DNA from: Pseudomonadales bacterium
GTDB lineage: Bacteria; Pseudomonadota; Gammaproteobacteria; Pseudomonadales; Azotimanducaceae
Direction of reading: 5' to 3'
DNA: 64,000 nucleotides
Assembly: GCA_028285415.1 (NCBI GenBank)
Contig: JANQPF010000022.1
Location: forward strand, 62,001-126,000
Position numbers and translations under genes: made by a program. The notes under the pieces are model-generated. The model was not told where the DNA came from. It saw only the letters and a program-made list of their open reading frames with translations, and did not search any database. Position 1 is the first letter of the stretch, and every line of letters starts with the position of its first letter. Positions 1 to 9,399 of this stretch are shown here, one piece after another.

Positions 1-35
1 GGAGAATGCGGGTTCGGGGTGACAGGAGACGTTCG

Positions 36-1229
36 ATGGCGCAAGCACCATATTTTCCGGCGGCCGTTTATGCAGGCGAGCCGCACAACCAGCCCACGCC
101 GCGGGTGATGCTGGCACCGCCGAAGTACATTCAGGGCGCAGGCGTGCTCGAGCAGATCGGCCGCTATCTCGGGATATACGAATTCAAGCGCGTGGCAGTC
201 CTCGCTTCCGCCCGCGGACATGGTGCACAGGCTGCGCAGATCATCGCGCAGGTGTCAGCCGCGGGATGCGAGGCAGTGGCTGCGGTTTTTACCGGTGAAT
301 GCAGCCTGCCCGAAATTGAAGCGCGGGCCGCGGAGCTCGAGACGGCGGCGGTCGAGTGTCTCATTGCCGTTGGCGGCGGCAAGTGCGTGGATGCCGGGAA
401 GTGCGTTGCGCATCGCCTGCGCGTACCGCTTGTCGTGGTGCCGACGCTCGCTTCGAACGATGCGCCAACCTCAGCGGTTTCCGTGCTCTATACGCCCGAG
501 GGCGCGGCTTCGGGTGCGGAGTTTTTCCCCCACAATCCGATCATGGTGGTGGTGGATACCCGTGTGATCGCTGATGCGGGGGAGCGTTACCTGGTTGCAG
601 GCATGGGTGATGCGATGGCCACCTGGTACGAAGCGAAGGTCTGTATCGAAAACCCCGACGCCCGCACGGTACTCGGCGCCCAGCCGACGCTTGCCGCCTG
701 CGCCATTGGCGAAACCTGTGCCGCCACCCTCTTTACCCTGGGCCTCGATGCCGCCGCCGCGGTGCGCGAGAATCGCGTCGATGATGCGTTGGAAAGCGTC
801 GTCGAAGCCAACACGCTCCTGAGCGGGGTGGGCTTCGAAAGTGGCGGGCTCGCGGCGGCCCACGGTTTTGCGCAAGGGTATAGCACGCTGCCGGAGGTCG
901 AGCGCAACTATCTGCACGGCGAGATGGTGGCCATGGGCCTCGTGGCACAGCTCATGATGCAGGACGAGCCTGCTGAAGCGCGCCGGGTTGCCGAATTTTT
1001 CGCCGTGATTGGCCTGCCGGTGCATCTCGGTCAGATTGGTCTCGATGCCTCGCAGCATGCTCAGATTGACGCCGTCGTGGACGGGGCGCTTGCGTTCGCT
1101 CCCATACACAACCTGCCCTTTCCGGTGAACGCAGACGTAGTGAAAGCGGGTTTGCTCGCGGCGGACGAACTCGGCCGCACGGTGGCAGACGAGATGGGCG
1201 AGGCCGCGTATCAACGGTTACATGGGTGA
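36..1229 (+). CDS. Glycerol dehydrogenase-like NAD-dependent alcohol dehydrogenase
   Basis: Cytosolic metal-dependent alcohol dehydrogenase of the GldA branch of the iron-containing/3-dehydroquinate-synthase-like superfamily, about 397 residues. The nucleotide-binding GGGKCVDAGK loop and the PTLASNDAPTSA segment match glycerol dehydrogenases. Metal ligands are likely the Asp of AGMGDA and the His of LAAAHGF and LHGEM. I chose the ATG at 36 because AGGAG lies about 8 bases upstream; an in-frame ATG at 6 adds only a basic extension. The gene heads a tight run with a TauD-type oxygenase and an acyl-CoA dehydrogenase-like gene, so glycerol may not be its real substrate. The family is clear; the substrate is unknown. 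Confidence 0.85.
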   Translation: MAQAPYFPAAVYAGEPHNQPTPRVMLAPPKYIQGAGVLEQIGRYLGIYEFKRVAVLASARGHGAQAAQIIAQVSAAGCEAVAAVFTGECSLPEIEARAAELETAAVECLIAVGGGKCVDAGKCVAHRLRVPLVVVPTLASNDAPTSAVSVLYTPEGAASGAEFFPHNPIMVVVDTRVIADAGERYLVAGMGDAMATWYEAKVCIENPDARTVLGAQPTLAACAIGETCAATLFTLGLDAAAAVRENRVDDALESVVEANTLLSGVGFESGGLAAAHGFAQGYSTLPEVERNYLHGEMVAMGLVAQLMMQDEPAEARRVAEFFAVIGLPVHLGQIGLDASQHAQIDAVVDGALAFAPIHNLPFPVNADVVKAGLLAADELGRTVADEMGEAAYQRLHG

Positions 1230-1249
1230 GCCCTGAGGAGCACGCATAG

Positions 1250-2035
1250 ATGCAAGTGGAGAGAATGGCCGCGCCGCTTGGCGGTATCGTCACAGGGCTC
1301 GATGTGCGCGACGTGGACGAAGAGGCCTGGCAACAGCTGAATGCCTGGTTCTGTGAGTTCCACGTTCTCGTCTTCCCGGGGCAGGACCTGACGCCTGCCG
1401 ATCAGGTTGCCTTTGCCGAGCGCTGGGGGCCAACGATCCCGTTTCCTTACGGTGGCCTGCCGGACCATCCAAACCTCATCGAGTTGCGCAATCGCGGCAA
1501 ACGGCAGGACATCAACCAGCACTGGCACTCGGACATGACGTACAACCCGGAGCCGCCCAAGCTCACGATGCTCTACGCGCTCGAGGCACCGGCGCATGGT
1601 GGGGAAACCGCTTTTGCCAATCAGGCGCTAGCTTACGATGAGCTGTCGTCCGGTATGCGGCGGGTCATCGATGAACTGTCGGCGCTGCACAGCGCCGAAG
1701 GGTTGGCACGGGTGTACGGGGAAGATCCGCAGGCGGCACCCCGTGCGGAACATCCGGTGGTGCGCACGCACGATGAAACCGGCGCGCGGAGCCTCTATGT
1801 CTGCAAAGCCTTCACAACGCGTTTCAAAGACTGGACCCGGGAAGAAAGCAAGTGGCTGCTGAACTTCCTTTTTGAGCACGGGGTGCGACCCGAATTCCAG
1901 GCGCGCCACCAATGGCGAGCGCGTGATCTGGTGATGTGGGACAACCGCTGTCTGCTGCATTACGCGGTCCACGACCACGGTGATGATCCGCGCCTGATTC
2001 ACCGCTGTCAGGTGGAAGGCCCGGTCCCCGCATGA
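1250..2035 (+). CDS. TauD/TfdA-family 2-oxoglutarate Fe(II) dioxygenase
   Basis: Non-haem iron, 2-oxoglutarate-dependent dioxygenase of the TauD/TfdA family (261 residues, slightly short of the usual 270-300). The HxD metal pair is visible in HWHSDMTY (His93, Asp95). The distal His lies in WDNRCLLH near residue 233, and the 2OG-binding Arg is probably in the C-terminal RLIHR. Known members hydroxylate taurine, alkylsulfonates, 2,4-D or carnitine precursors. The stop overlaps the start of the next gene by four bases (ATGA), so the two are translationally coupled. The substrate cannot be told from sequence. Confidence 0.88.
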   Translation: MQVERMAAPLGGIVTGLDVRDVDEEAWQQLNAWFCEFHVLVFPGQDLTPADQVAFAERWGPTIPFPYGGLPDHPNLIELRNRGKRQDINQHWHSDMTYNPEPPKLTMLYALEAPAHGGETAFANQALAYDELSSGMRRVIDELSALHSAEGLARVYGEDPQAAPRAEHPVVRTHDETGARSLYVCKAFTTRFKDWTREESKWLLNFLFEHGVRPEFQARHQWRARDLVMWDNRCLLHYAVHDHGDDPRLIHRCQVEGPVPA

Positions 2036-2841
2036 ACGTCGATCTGCACAGGCTCCTGTCGACGACGTCAGCCGCGCAGGATGAAGCAGAGCACCGCGCG
2101 CGCTGGCTGGCAGAGGCTGCTGGCGAGGACTCACCCTTTGCCATGGCGATTGCCGGTGGGGCCAGCGCGTCGGGGTTTGCGGGAGTTTTCAGCGCGGGTT
2201 ACCAGACGGCGCTGCGCGTGACCTTCCCGGCGGTGCCGTTCCGCGGCTGGGCGGCTTTTGTCGTCTCCGAAGACGTTGGCGAAACGCCCCTGCCGGGGGT
2301 CACCTGCGCCGAGGACGGCCATCGGGTCACTTTAACAGGCTACAAAACCTGGATTGCCGCCTGCGACGTTGTCGATGAGCTGGTCGTCCGGGCAACCGAT
2401 GTGGACGGCGGTTTGCACTACTATCTGGTGCCGCGGGAAACCCCCGGACTCGAGATGACGCGTAAGCCGCAGCCATCCGTCCTGCCGGAGCTGAGCCAGG
2501 GCGCCGCGCACTTCGATGGGGTAGGGCTCGAGACCGCTGAACTCGATGCGTCACGCGTCAAGTATTTCGGCATTGTCGAACCGTTCTACATATACGTGGC
2601 GTTCCTCAGCATGGCTTACCAGCGCCTTGCCAACGAGGCGCTGCGTACGACGATTCACACCACGCTCGAGGGAGCAGCCGGCCTCGACCCGATAACCGCG
2701 CCGCCGCGCGCTCTGGCGGCATTCGACGACGTTGTGCAGAACCTGCGTCGAGGCCTGGTGAACCTCACCGACGATCTAGCCTGGCGGGCCGATGCCAAGC
2801 TCATCGCGATGTACTCCAAAGCCATGCAGAAGCGCCTTTAA
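2032..2841 (+). CDS. Short acyl-CoA dehydrogenase-like protein
   Basis: 269 residues resembling the middle and part of the C-terminal region of acyl-CoA dehydrogenases. The segment VTLTGYKTWIAACDVVDELVV corresponds to the family's beta-domain stretch reading roughly LNGxKxWITN. Family members are normally about 380 residues. Here most of the N-terminal helical domain is missing and the C-terminal helical bundle is shortened, with no catalytic Glu that I can place. It may be a divergent FAD protein, a non-catalytic partner or a decayed gene, though the frame is open and it is coupled by a four-base overlap to the upstream dioxygenase. Family assignment is moderate. Confidence 0.6.
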   Translation: MNVDLHRLLSTTSAAQDEAEHRARWLAEAAGEDSPFAMAIAGGASASGFAGVFSAGYQTALRVTFPAVPFRGWAAFVVSEDVGETPLPGVTCAEDGHRVTLTGYKTWIAACDVVDELVVRATDVDGGLHYYLVPRETPGLEMTRKPQPSVLPELSQGAAHFDGVGLETAELDASRVKYFGIVEPFYIYVAFLSMAYQRLANEALRTTIHTTLEGAAGLDPITAPPRALAAFDDVVQNLRRGLVNLTDDLAWRADAKLIAMYSKAMQKRL

Positions 2842-2892
2842 ATCGTCGGCGAAGCTGGTAGAGTCGCGCCAAATTTTCCGAAGAGTAATCTG

Positions 2893-4968
2893 ATGAAGCA
2901 CTTTGCTGTGTTGTTTGCGCTGCTGGTGGGGCTCACCGGCTGTGGTGAAAGCCCCGCTCCCGAGAGTGAAGCTCCGGTCGCCGAATCCCCGGCGACGCCT
3001 GCGCCACTGGTTGACCGCCAGTCGTTCTTCGACAATCCGGTCCGCTCGCAGGGTCGCATCAGCCCGGACGGTAAATGGGTCAGCTGGCTCGCGCCCGCGG
3101 ATGGCGTCATGAACGTCTGGGTGGCGCCGAGTGACGATCCAAGCGCCGCACACGCCGTCACGAAAGAGACTGAGCGCGGTGTGCCGGTGCACTACTGGGC
3201 GTACAACAACGAGTTTGTGCTCTACAACCAGGATCAGGGTGGTAACGAGAACTACCACATTTACTCCGTCAATCTGGAGAGCGGCGATATTGTCGATCTG
3301 ACCCCGGTGCCGGAAGGCGCTCGCGCGGTGCTGCTCGGCCGCAGCAAAGACCATCCCGGCAAAATTGCGGTGGGGCTCAACGATCGCAACCCGCAGCTTT
3401 TTGACGTCTATCACGTTGACCTCGAAACCGGTGAGCGCACGCTGGTGGCCGAAAATCCCGGCTACGCGGGCTGGGAGATCGACAACAATCTGCAGCCGCG
3501 CCTGGCGTGGCAGCAGCTGCCCGGCGGCGCGCGCAGTCTGCTGAAGCTGACGGCAGACGGCACGGAGACGCTTGCCGAGTTCGGCGTGCAGGACGTCATG
3601 ACCAGTGGCGCGTTCGGCTTTGACGGGGACAACGAGCACGTGATGATGGTCGACAGCCGCGGGCGCGATACCGCCGCGGCCGTGAAGCTCAACATTGCCA
3701 ACGGCGAAGTGACGGTGCTGGCAGAAGATGATCGGGCGGATATCTCCGACGTTCTGCTGGATCCGCAGACACGGCAGATTCAGGCCTACGCGTCGGAGTT
3801 TCTGCGCCTCGACTGGCGGGCACTCGACGACGACTTCGCTGCCAGCCTTGCCGACATCAAAGCGCAAGTCCGCGGCGATCTGACCTTCGTGGCACAGTCG
3901 CTGGATGGTAACAAGCTGGTCATGGCGGCTGACTCACCCAGCAAGCCGAGCGCGTATTACGTCTATGACCGGGCTGCGAAGACGGCAACCGAGATGTTCC
4001 AGACCCGGCCGGTGCTGGCGGACGTCTCTTTGCAAGGCATGCAGGCGCTCGAGCTCAAGAGTCGGGATGGTCTGTCCCTCACCTCTTACCTGACGCTGCC
4101 GGAAGGCGCCGACGCTGATGGCGACGGCATTCCTGAAACACCGCAACCCACGGTGCTCTATGTCCATGGCGGTCCCTGGGCGCGTGACAGCTACGGCTAC
4201 AACACCGTGCATCAGTGGCTGTCGGACCGGGGTTATGCTGTCCTTTCCGTCAACTACCGCGGCTCCACCGGTTTCGGCAAAAGTTTTCTGAATGCGGCAA
4301 AAAAAGAGTTCGCGGGCAAAATGCACGACGATCTGATCGACGCCGTGAAGTGGGCCCAGGACAGCGGAGTTTCCGGTGACGTGGCTATCATGGGCGGCTC
4401 CTACGGCGGCTATGCCACGCTCGTAGGTTTGACCTTCACGCCGGACACCTTCGCCTGCGGCGTGGACATTGTGGGTCCCTCCAACCTGATTACGCTGATC
4501 GAGAGTTTCCCGGACTACTGGCGGCCGAGCCTCGAAGGTAACTGGTACGCGTTTGTCGGCGATCCCGCCGACGAGTCGGCTCGCGCGGACATGTACAACC
4601 GCTCGCCGATTGCCAGGGTGGCCGACATCAAAGTACCGCTGCTGATTGGTCAGGGAGAAAACGACCCGCGGGTGACCAAGGCCGAATCGGATCAGATTGT
4701 TGCGGCGATGGACGAGCGGAATCTGCCGGTGACCTATCTCAACTACCCTGATGAAGGTCATGGCTTCGCGCGACCGGAGAACCGCATGTCGTTTTTCGCA
4801 ACCACCGAGGCTTTCCTGAGCAGCTGCCTGGGTGGCCGCTACCAGCCGATTGGCGAAGACTTTGCGGGCTCGTCAGTACAGGTGCTGCACGGGGCGGAGT
4901 ACGTGCCGGGCCTGGCCGAGCAGGTCAGCGGTGAGGAATCCACAGGCGCTGAAACCACCGGCGGATGA
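2893..4968 (+). CDS. S9 family prolyl oligopeptidase-type lipoprotein peptidase
   Basis: Secreted serine peptidase of family S9 (691 residues). A short signal peptide ends in a lipobox, LTGC, at about residues 15-18, followed by a Glu/Pro-rich linker, so the protein is probably lipid-anchored in the periplasm. Residues about 50-390 form the beta-propeller region. The alpha/beta-hydrolase domain carries the nucleophile in GGSYGG (Ser503), an Asp in ENDPR (Asp591) and a His in DEGHGF (His623). Such enzymes trim short peptides. The gene stands alone between an upstream operon and a convergent MaoC gene. Confidence 0.9.
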   Translation: MKHFAVLFALLVGLTGCGESPAPESEAPVAESPATPAPLVDRQSFFDNPVRSQGRISPDGKWVSWLAPADGVMNVWVAPSDDPSAAHAVTKETERGVPVHYWAYNNEFVLYNQDQGGNENYHIYSVNLESGDIVDLTPVPEGARAVLLGRSKDHPGKIAVGLNDRNPQLFDVYHVDLETGERTLVAENPGYAGWEIDNNLQPRLAWQQLPGGARSLLKLTADGTETLAEFGVQDVMTSGAFGFDGDNEHVMMVDSRGRDTAAAVKLNIANGEVTVLAEDDRADISDVLLDPQTRQIQAYASEFLRLDWRALDDDFAASLADIKAQVRGDLTFVAQSLDGNKLVMAADSPSKPSAYYVYDRAAKTATEMFQTRPVLADVSLQGMQALELKSRDGLSLTSYLTLPEGADADGDGIPETPQPTVLYVHGGPWARDSYGYNTVHQWLSDRGYAVLSVNYRGSTGFGKSFLNAAKKEFAGKMHDDLIDAVKWAQDSGVSGDVAIMGGSYGGYATLVGLTFTPDTFACGVDIVGPSNLITLIESFPDYWRPSLEGNWYAFVGDPADESARADMYNRSPIARVADIKVPLLIGQGENDPRVTKAESDQIVAAMDERNLPVTYLNYPDEGHGFARPENRMSFFATTEAFLSSCLGGRYQPIGEDFAGSSVQVLHGAEYVPGLAEQVSGEESTGAETTGG

Positions 4969-4972
4969 TGGA

Positions 4973-5470
4973 TCAGCCGGCCGCTTCCGCGGCCGGCGCC
5001 TTCGGGAACCAGTATGTGAGGTATTCGGCGTAGACGGCGTAGCCGTCGAGGCCGTCTACCTCAATCTCGTGTTTGTTCTTCAATAACCACTCACCGTTAC
5101 CTTTGTCGTCAGCCTCCATGAGGCTGATGTGGGAACGCAGGCGCACGCCGTCGCCGATGACGACCGGCTGCAGGATGCGTACCTTGTCGAGTCCGTAGTT
5201 CAGCGGATAGCCGCCGTCTTCGGGCCAGAGCTCTGCGTCCCGGTAGAAGTGTGACAACAGCGACACGACGTGAAAGCCGTGGATGAGCGTGCCGCCGTAG
5301 GGGGTGGTTTTTGCGTATTCCGGGTCGCAGTGCCCGGGCGTGCGCCAGCGTGTGACTTCGCCAAACACGTTGACCTGCACCTGGTCGATGAACACCCAGT
5401 CGCTGACCCCGAGTTTTTCACCGACGCGGTCCTGTGCATTACTCAACAGAAATGGTTCCCGATCCGTCAT
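4973..5470 (-). CDS. MaoC-like acyl dehydratase (hotdog fold)
   Basis: 165-residue single hotdog protein of the MaoC/R-hydratase type. The segments YGGTLIHGFHVVSLL and PVVIGDGVRLRSHI match the active-site and dimer regions of enoyl-CoA hydratase 2-like proteins. In the family an Asp/His pair adds water to 2-enoyl-CoA; the GTLIHGFH stretch holds the likely His. The start at 5470 is preceded by GAGGAGGG. The gene converges with the S9 peptidase, with only four bases between stops. Its promoter region is shared, head to head, with the TonB-system operon. Substrate unknown. Confidence 0.8.
   Translation of the reverse strand: MTDREPFLLSNAQDRVGEKLGVSDWVFIDQVQVNVFGEVTRWRTPGHCDPEYAKTTPYGGTLIHGFHVVSLLSHFYRDAELWPEDGGYPLNYGLDKVRILQPVVIGDGVRLRSHISLMEADDKGNGEWLLKNKHEIEVDGLDGYAVYAEYLTYWFPKAPAAEAAG
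4976..4997. terminator. GC-rich hairpin between convergent genes
   Basis: A perfect nine-base-pair inverted repeat (arms GCCGGCCGC and GCGGCCGGC, loop TTCC) covers the last codons of the MaoC gene, just beyond the stop of the convergent S9 peptidase gene. There is no T-run on either side, so it is at best a weak or factor-assisted bidirectional terminator. It could also simply reflect Ala/Gly-rich codons. Confidence 0.3.
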
Positions 5471-5595
5471 TGCTTGTCCCTCCTCGAGCTATCCCAAGTC
5501 TACGCCACGCGCGGTGATCCCGCGTAGTCCCCTTCGGGTTTCCACAGGTTCCCGATCAACCGGGCGGCTCTATGCTCGGGCCCAGGAGGGAAATA

Positions 5596-6369
5596 ATGAA
5601 AACAGTTAGCCGACTCCGCAGAGGGGCAGTGGTGAGCCTCTTTATCCTCCCCTTCGCCGGGGCGTCAGCTGAAACCGCCGTTGACGACGTTGTCGACGTC
5701 CGGACGAGTCAGCAGGAAGCCGCCCGGGCGGTCCAGCGTCAGGTCGACGATCTCGACGATGAAACCGTTGCACTCCTTTCCCAATATCACACCGAGCTCG
5801 AGCGGCTCGCAGATCTGCAAACCTACAATGCGAACATGCGCAAGATGCGCACCAGCCAGGAAGCCGAGAAGCTGCGCCTGAGCGAAGCGCTCAAAGACGT
5901 CGAAGTCGTCCGGCGTGATCTGCTGCCGCTGATGGTCGAGATGACCGACGTGCTCGAACGTTTCATCGAGCTCGACCAGCCGCTCCTGCAGGAAGAGCGC
6001 GAGGCGCGCGTCGCCGCGCTCTCCGACACGCTGACGCGATCGGACGTGGCGCTCGGCGAGAAGTACCGGCGGGTGATCGAGGCGTACCAGATTGAAGCGG
6101 AGTATGGCCAGAACATAGAGGCTTACGAAGGCAATCTGCAGAGGGACGGTAGCGAGCTCACGGTAGACTATCTCCGCGTAGGCCGGCTGGCACTCTACTA
6201 CGTCAGCCTCGACCGCAGCGAGGCCGGACTCTGGCAGCCGCAGACCCGCCAGTGGCAGTCGCTCGAAGGCGATGCCGTGGACATGCTCGACTTTGCCCTG
6301 CGCGTCGCACGCAAACAGGCACCGCCAAATCTGTTACAGCTGCCGCTGTGGACGGGGGAGGCTGAGTGA
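5596..6369 (+). CDS. DUF3450 periplasmic coiled-coil protein of TonB operon
   Basis: 257-residue exported protein matching the DUF3450 family. A signal peptide (about residues 1-23, ending GASAE) is followed by a long, Glu/Arg-rich coiled coil (about 30-170) and a C-terminal module with a GLWQPQTRQW segment. DUF3450 genes typically lie first in TonB2/TtpC-type operons of gammaproteobacteria, as here; their role is unproven but probably periplasmic scaffolding of the energy transducer. The ATG at 5596 is chosen because AGGAGGG precedes it; an upstream in-frame ATG adds eight residues. The stop overlaps the next start. Confidence 0.85.
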   Translation: MKTVSRLRRGAVVSLFILPFAGASAETAVDDVVDVRTSQQEAARAVQRQVDDLDDETVALLSQYHTELERLADLQTYNANMRKMRTSQEAEKLRLSEALKDVEVVRRDLLPLMVEMTDVLERFIELDQPLLQEEREARVAALSDTLTRSDVALGEKYRRVIEAYQIEAEYGQNIEAYEGNLQRDGSELTVDYLRVGRLALYYVSLDRSEAGLWQPQTRQWQSLEGDAVDMLDFALRVARKQAPPNLLQLPLWTGEAE

Positions 6370-7763
6370 TGAAACCACTGTTGCGGATGCTTCTGACGGC
6401 GTTCTTTGCGGTGCTGCTGGTCCCGGCGTGGGCCGCCCAGGAACCAATGGCAGGAGACACTCAGGGAGAAGCGCAAACTTTGTCGGATCTCGTGCGCAGC
6501 GTGCGCGACACGGCCGCGCGGGCCGAGGCGCGGCTCCAGGCCCGTCAGGCGGAGTTTGTCGCCGCGCGGGATGAACAGCGCAGCCTTCTGAACGACGCCC
6601 GGCGGCGACGTCAGGCCGCCGAAGCGGAAGCCGATACGCTGCGTGCGGCGTTTGAAGTAGCTGAGGAAGAGCTTTCGGATCTGGAAACCAGGCTCGACGA
6701 AAGCGCCGGTGATCTGCGCGAGGTCTTTTCTGTTGTACGCCAGGTTTCTGGAGATGCGGCGCCGGTATTACAGAACTCTCTGGTCGGCGCGCAGAATCCA
6801 GAACGCACGAGTCTCGTGGAACGGCTCGCCGCCGGGGACGCGACGCCCACCTCGTCGGATCTCCGCTCGTTGTGGCTGACGCTGCTCGAGGAGATGGAGC
6901 AGAGCGGCAGGGTGGCACGTTTCGAAGCGCCGGTAATTTCGGCTACCGGCGAGGAAGCGACGCGGAAAGTGACACGCATCGGCACGTTTACCGCGATCGC
7001 CGATGGCAGCTATCTGCGATATCTCCCCGAGAGCGGCAAACTGCTGGCGCTGGCGCGCCAGCCGGCGGGTGCAAGTGCCGCGGAGGCGCTGCAGTTCGAG
7101 CAGGCGCAGGCGCCGCTGGCGCCGATTGCAATCGACCCGTCCAGAGGATCAATCCTTGCGCTCATCGTGCAGACCCCAGAAATGTCGGAGCGGATTGCGC
7201 AGGGTGGCATCATTGGTTACCTGATTCTCATCATCGGCGCCGTTGGGCTGGCGCTTGGCGGCGTTCGTTTCGTGCGGGTGATCATGACGCACCGGCAGGT
7301 CAACTCCGAGGTTGGCGATCCCAACGCCAACCACGGGCATACCATCAGCCGCTTGCGTGAAGTGGCAGTAGATGAAGCTTATCAGGGAGATGCAAGCGCG
7401 CTGGCCGCGAAGCTCGACGAGGTGGTGGCCGCTGCGGCGGAGCGGCTCAATCGGGGTCTGCCCACGCTTGCAATTTTTGCGGCCGTCAGTCCGTTACTCG
7501 GTTTGTTGGGCACCGTGACGGGTATGATCGAAACCTTCCAGGTGATAACGCTTTTTGGGGCCGGTGACCCGCGGCTGATGTCTGGCGGGATATCGCAGGC
7601 GCTCATCACCACCCAGCTGGGCCTGGCGGTAGCAATCCCTCTGCTGCTTCTTCACAGCTTTCTGCAGAGCCGCGCGAATGCGCTCATCACGACGCTCGAT
7701 CAGACGGCAACGGATCTCTTTGCCAGCCAGCGCGGAGCGGAGGCGAACGCTGATGTTGGGTGA
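6369..7763 (+). CDS. TtpC-like MotA/TolQ/ExbB proton-channel protein with long periplasmic domain
   Basis: 464-residue inner-membrane protein. It has a signal or first membrane segment (about residues 2-22), a long Arg/Glu-rich coiled coil (about 35-130) and a periplasmic domain. A membrane helix follows near 275-300 (GGIIGYLILIIGAVG), then the MotA/TolQ/ExbB channel core at about 350-450 (SPLLGLLGTVTGMIETF). This layout matches TtpC, the third channel-like component of Vibrio TonB2 systems. The ATG at 6369 is used; a GTG lies one codon upstream. It overlaps the following exbB by 11 bases. Confidence 0.85.
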   Translation: MKPLLRMLLTAFFAVLLVPAWAAQEPMAGDTQGEAQTLSDLVRSVRDTAARAEARLQARQAEFVAARDEQRSLLNDARRRRQAAEAEADTLRAAFEVAEEELSDLETRLDESAGDLREVFSVVRQVSGDAAPVLQNSLVGAQNPERTSLVERLAAGDATPTSSDLRSLWLTLLEEMEQSGRVARFEAPVISATGEEATRKVTRIGTFTAIADGSYLRYLPESGKLLALARQPAGASAAEALQFEQAQAPLAPIAIDPSRGSILALIVQTPEMSERIAQGGIIGYLILIIGAVGLALGGVRFVRVIMTHRQVNSEVGDPNANHGHTISRLREVAVDEAYQGDASALAAKLDEVVAAAAERLNRGLPTLAIFAAVSPLLGLLGTVTGMIETFQVITLFGAGDPRLMSGGISQALITTQLGLAVAIPLLLLHSFLQSRANALITTLDQTATDLFASQRGAEANADVG

Positions 7764-8295
7764 TTGGCTGGAACAGAGTGATCTTTTCATCGCCGGTGGC
7801 TGGGTGCTACTTGCGATTTTAGTCATCTCGCTGGTCATGTGGTTTCTCATTCTGGAACGTTACCTCTTCTATTTCGTCGGCAGACCCCAGCTCGTGCGGG
7901 ACATCGTTGTCAAATGGCAACGCCAGCGCACCCGGGTGCCGGAAGTGGATGATCGCCTGCGCGAAGGTCTGACCAATCAGTTTCGCGGCCAGCTGGCGAG
8001 CTGGGTCGGCACGATCCAGGTCATTACCGCCATTCTGCCCCTGCTGGGGCTGCTCGGAACGGTGGTCGGGATGATCAAGACTTTCGAGGTCATGACAGTG
8101 TTCGGCACGGGAAATGTGCGGGGCATGGCGGATGGCATTTCTCAGGCCTTGATCACCACCATGGTAGGACTCATGACCGCGCTGGCGGGTATGTACTTTG
8201 CCAACGATCTCGAGCAGCGGATCCGCCGCGAAACGGAACATCTCACCGAAGTGCTCAACGTTGAGCCGGGCGAACTCGATGAGGCAGGCGCATGA
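7753..8295 (+). CDS. exbB: ExbB/TolQ-type proton channel subunit
   Basis: 180-residue MotA/TolQ/ExbB protein with three membrane helices: near residues 12-35, then the family core LPLLGLLGTVVGMIKTF near 95-115, and ALITTMVGLMTALAGM near 135-155. With ExbD it forms the proton channel that energises TonB for outer-membrane uptake. The start lies inside the end of the TtpC-like gene, which implies coupled translation; an upstream in-frame ATG at 7678 would sit wholly within that gene and is rejected. It is shorter than E. coli ExbB (244 residues), as usual for the TonB2-type partner. Confidence 0.9.
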   Translation: MLGDWLEQSDLFIAGGWVLLAILVISLVMWFLILERYLFYFVGRPQLVRDIVVKWQRQRTRVPEVDDRLREGLTNQFRGQLASWVGTIQVITAILPLLGLLGTVVGMIKTFEVMTVFGTGNVRGMADGISQALITTMVGLMTALAGMYFANDLEQRIRRETEHLTEVLNVEPGELDEAGA

Positions 8296-8717
8296 TGCGA
8301 CTGCATACCCGCGAAGACGGTGGCAACGCGGCCATCAATCTCACCCCGCTGATCGACATGGTGTTCATCCTCCTCATCTTTTTTGCCGTCAATTCCACGT
8401 TCGTGAAGCTGCCGGGCGTGGAAGTTGATCAGCCCAGCGCCAAATCCACCGCCGTGCAGAAGTCGACGAACATTCTCATTGCCGTCACCGATAGCGGTGA
8501 CATCTGGATTGATAAAAAGAAGCTCGACGTACGCCGGGTGCGCGGCACCATCGAGCGAATGTTCCTGGAGAGCCCGGACGCTTCCGTTGTCGTTCTGTCG
8601 GATCAGGATTCGCGCACGGGTCTCGTCGTCGAAGTCATCGATCAGGCGCGGCTTGCGGGGGCGACGAAAGTCGCCATTGCAGCCGCGGAAGCTTCTGATG
8701 AAGTCATTGGCGAGTAG
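8292..8717 (+). CDS. exbD: ExbD/TolR-type biopolymer transport protein
   Basis: 141-residue ExbD. A short cytoplasmic tail is followed by one membrane helix containing the essential channel Asp (LTPLIDMVFILLIFF, Asp near residue 22). The periplasmic domain ends with an RTGLVVEVIDQARLAGATKVAIA stretch typical of the family. The start overlaps the exbB stop by four bases and the tonB start follows the stop directly, so stoichiometry is probably set by translational coupling. Together with ExbB it converts proton flow into TonB movement. Confidence 0.93.
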   Translation: MMRLHTREDGGNAAINLTPLIDMVFILLIFFAVNSTFVKLPGVEVDQPSAKSTAVQKSTNILIAVTDSGDIWIDKKKLDVRRVRGTIERMFLESPDASVVVLSDQDSRTGLVVEVIDQARLAGATKVAIAAAEASDEVIGE

Positions 8718-9398
8718 ATGATAGCGTCAGTGCTGACACCGGGACGCATGGCGGGCATTGGTGTTGCTGCGTTTCTGATCAACGTGCTGCTGTTTGTCGT
8801 CATGGAGAACATGATTTCCCGTGATCGCGTGCGCATTGTGGACGCAATCGACGCGCAGACGATCGATTTTGTCCGCACGTCCATCGAAGATCAGACCAAA
8901 ACCAAAGACCGGCGGCGTAAGCCGCCGCCCAAGCCGAAAGAGATCAAGCGGCCGCAGGCCCGCATGGACCCCAATATTGCGGCTGATGCTGCGGAACTGC
9001 CGACGACAACCGCCATGATGAACATCACCAGCCTCCTCGGTGAGGGAGGCGGCGTTGCGCTCGGCGCGCGGCTGGTGCAGGGCTCGGGACAGGCCATGAT
9101 GGACGTGATGATGGCCAGCGAGCTGACTCCGTTGAGCCGGTTGCCGCCGCAGTATCCGCCGACGGCGCTTATGCGTGAAGTTGAAGGGTACGTCGAGGTG
9201 CTCTTCGACGTCATGGAAGACGGGAGCGTGCAGAATCCGCGGGTGATCGATTCCCAACCCGCACGCGTGTTCGACCGTGCGGCCATCAATGCGGTATCGC
9301 GCTGGCGGTTCCAGCCCGTCGTGCGGGACGGCAGACCGGTCGTGGTGCTGGCCCAGGTTCACATCGAGTTCAATCTGCCGCCGGAGGAGGCTTTCTGA
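8718..9398 (+). CDS. tonB: TonB energy transducer
   Basis: 226-residue TonB. The N-terminal membrane anchor (about residues 8-32) is followed by a Lys/Pro-rich stretch (RRRKPPPKPKEIKRPQ) and a C-terminal TonB domain with YPPTALMREVEGYVEVLF and the closing AAINAVSRWRFQPVV. It contacts TonB boxes of outer-membrane receptors. The proline-rich spacer is short, as in TonB2-type proteins. No receptor gene is in the window, so the transported ligand is unknown. The start follows the exbD stop with no gap. Confidence 0.92.
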   Translation: MIASVLTPGRMAGIGVAAFLINVLLFVVMENMISRDRVRIVDAIDAQTIDFVRTSIEDQTKTKDRRRKPPPKPKEIKRPQARMDPNIAADAAELPTTTAMMNITSLLGEGGGVALGARLVQGSGQAMMDVMMASELTPLSRLPPQYPPTALMREVEGYVEVLFDVMEDGSVQNPRVIDSQPARVFDRAAINAVSRWRFQPVVRDGRPVVVLAQVHIEFNLPPEEAF

Positions 9399-9399
9399 G

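Noticed and set aside
471-1214. Long minus-strand open frame opposite the glycerol dehydrogenase-like gene
   Set aside because: It lies fully within a well-supported gene; the translation has no family motif and is rich in Arg/His, as expected from an antisense shadow in GC-rich DNA.
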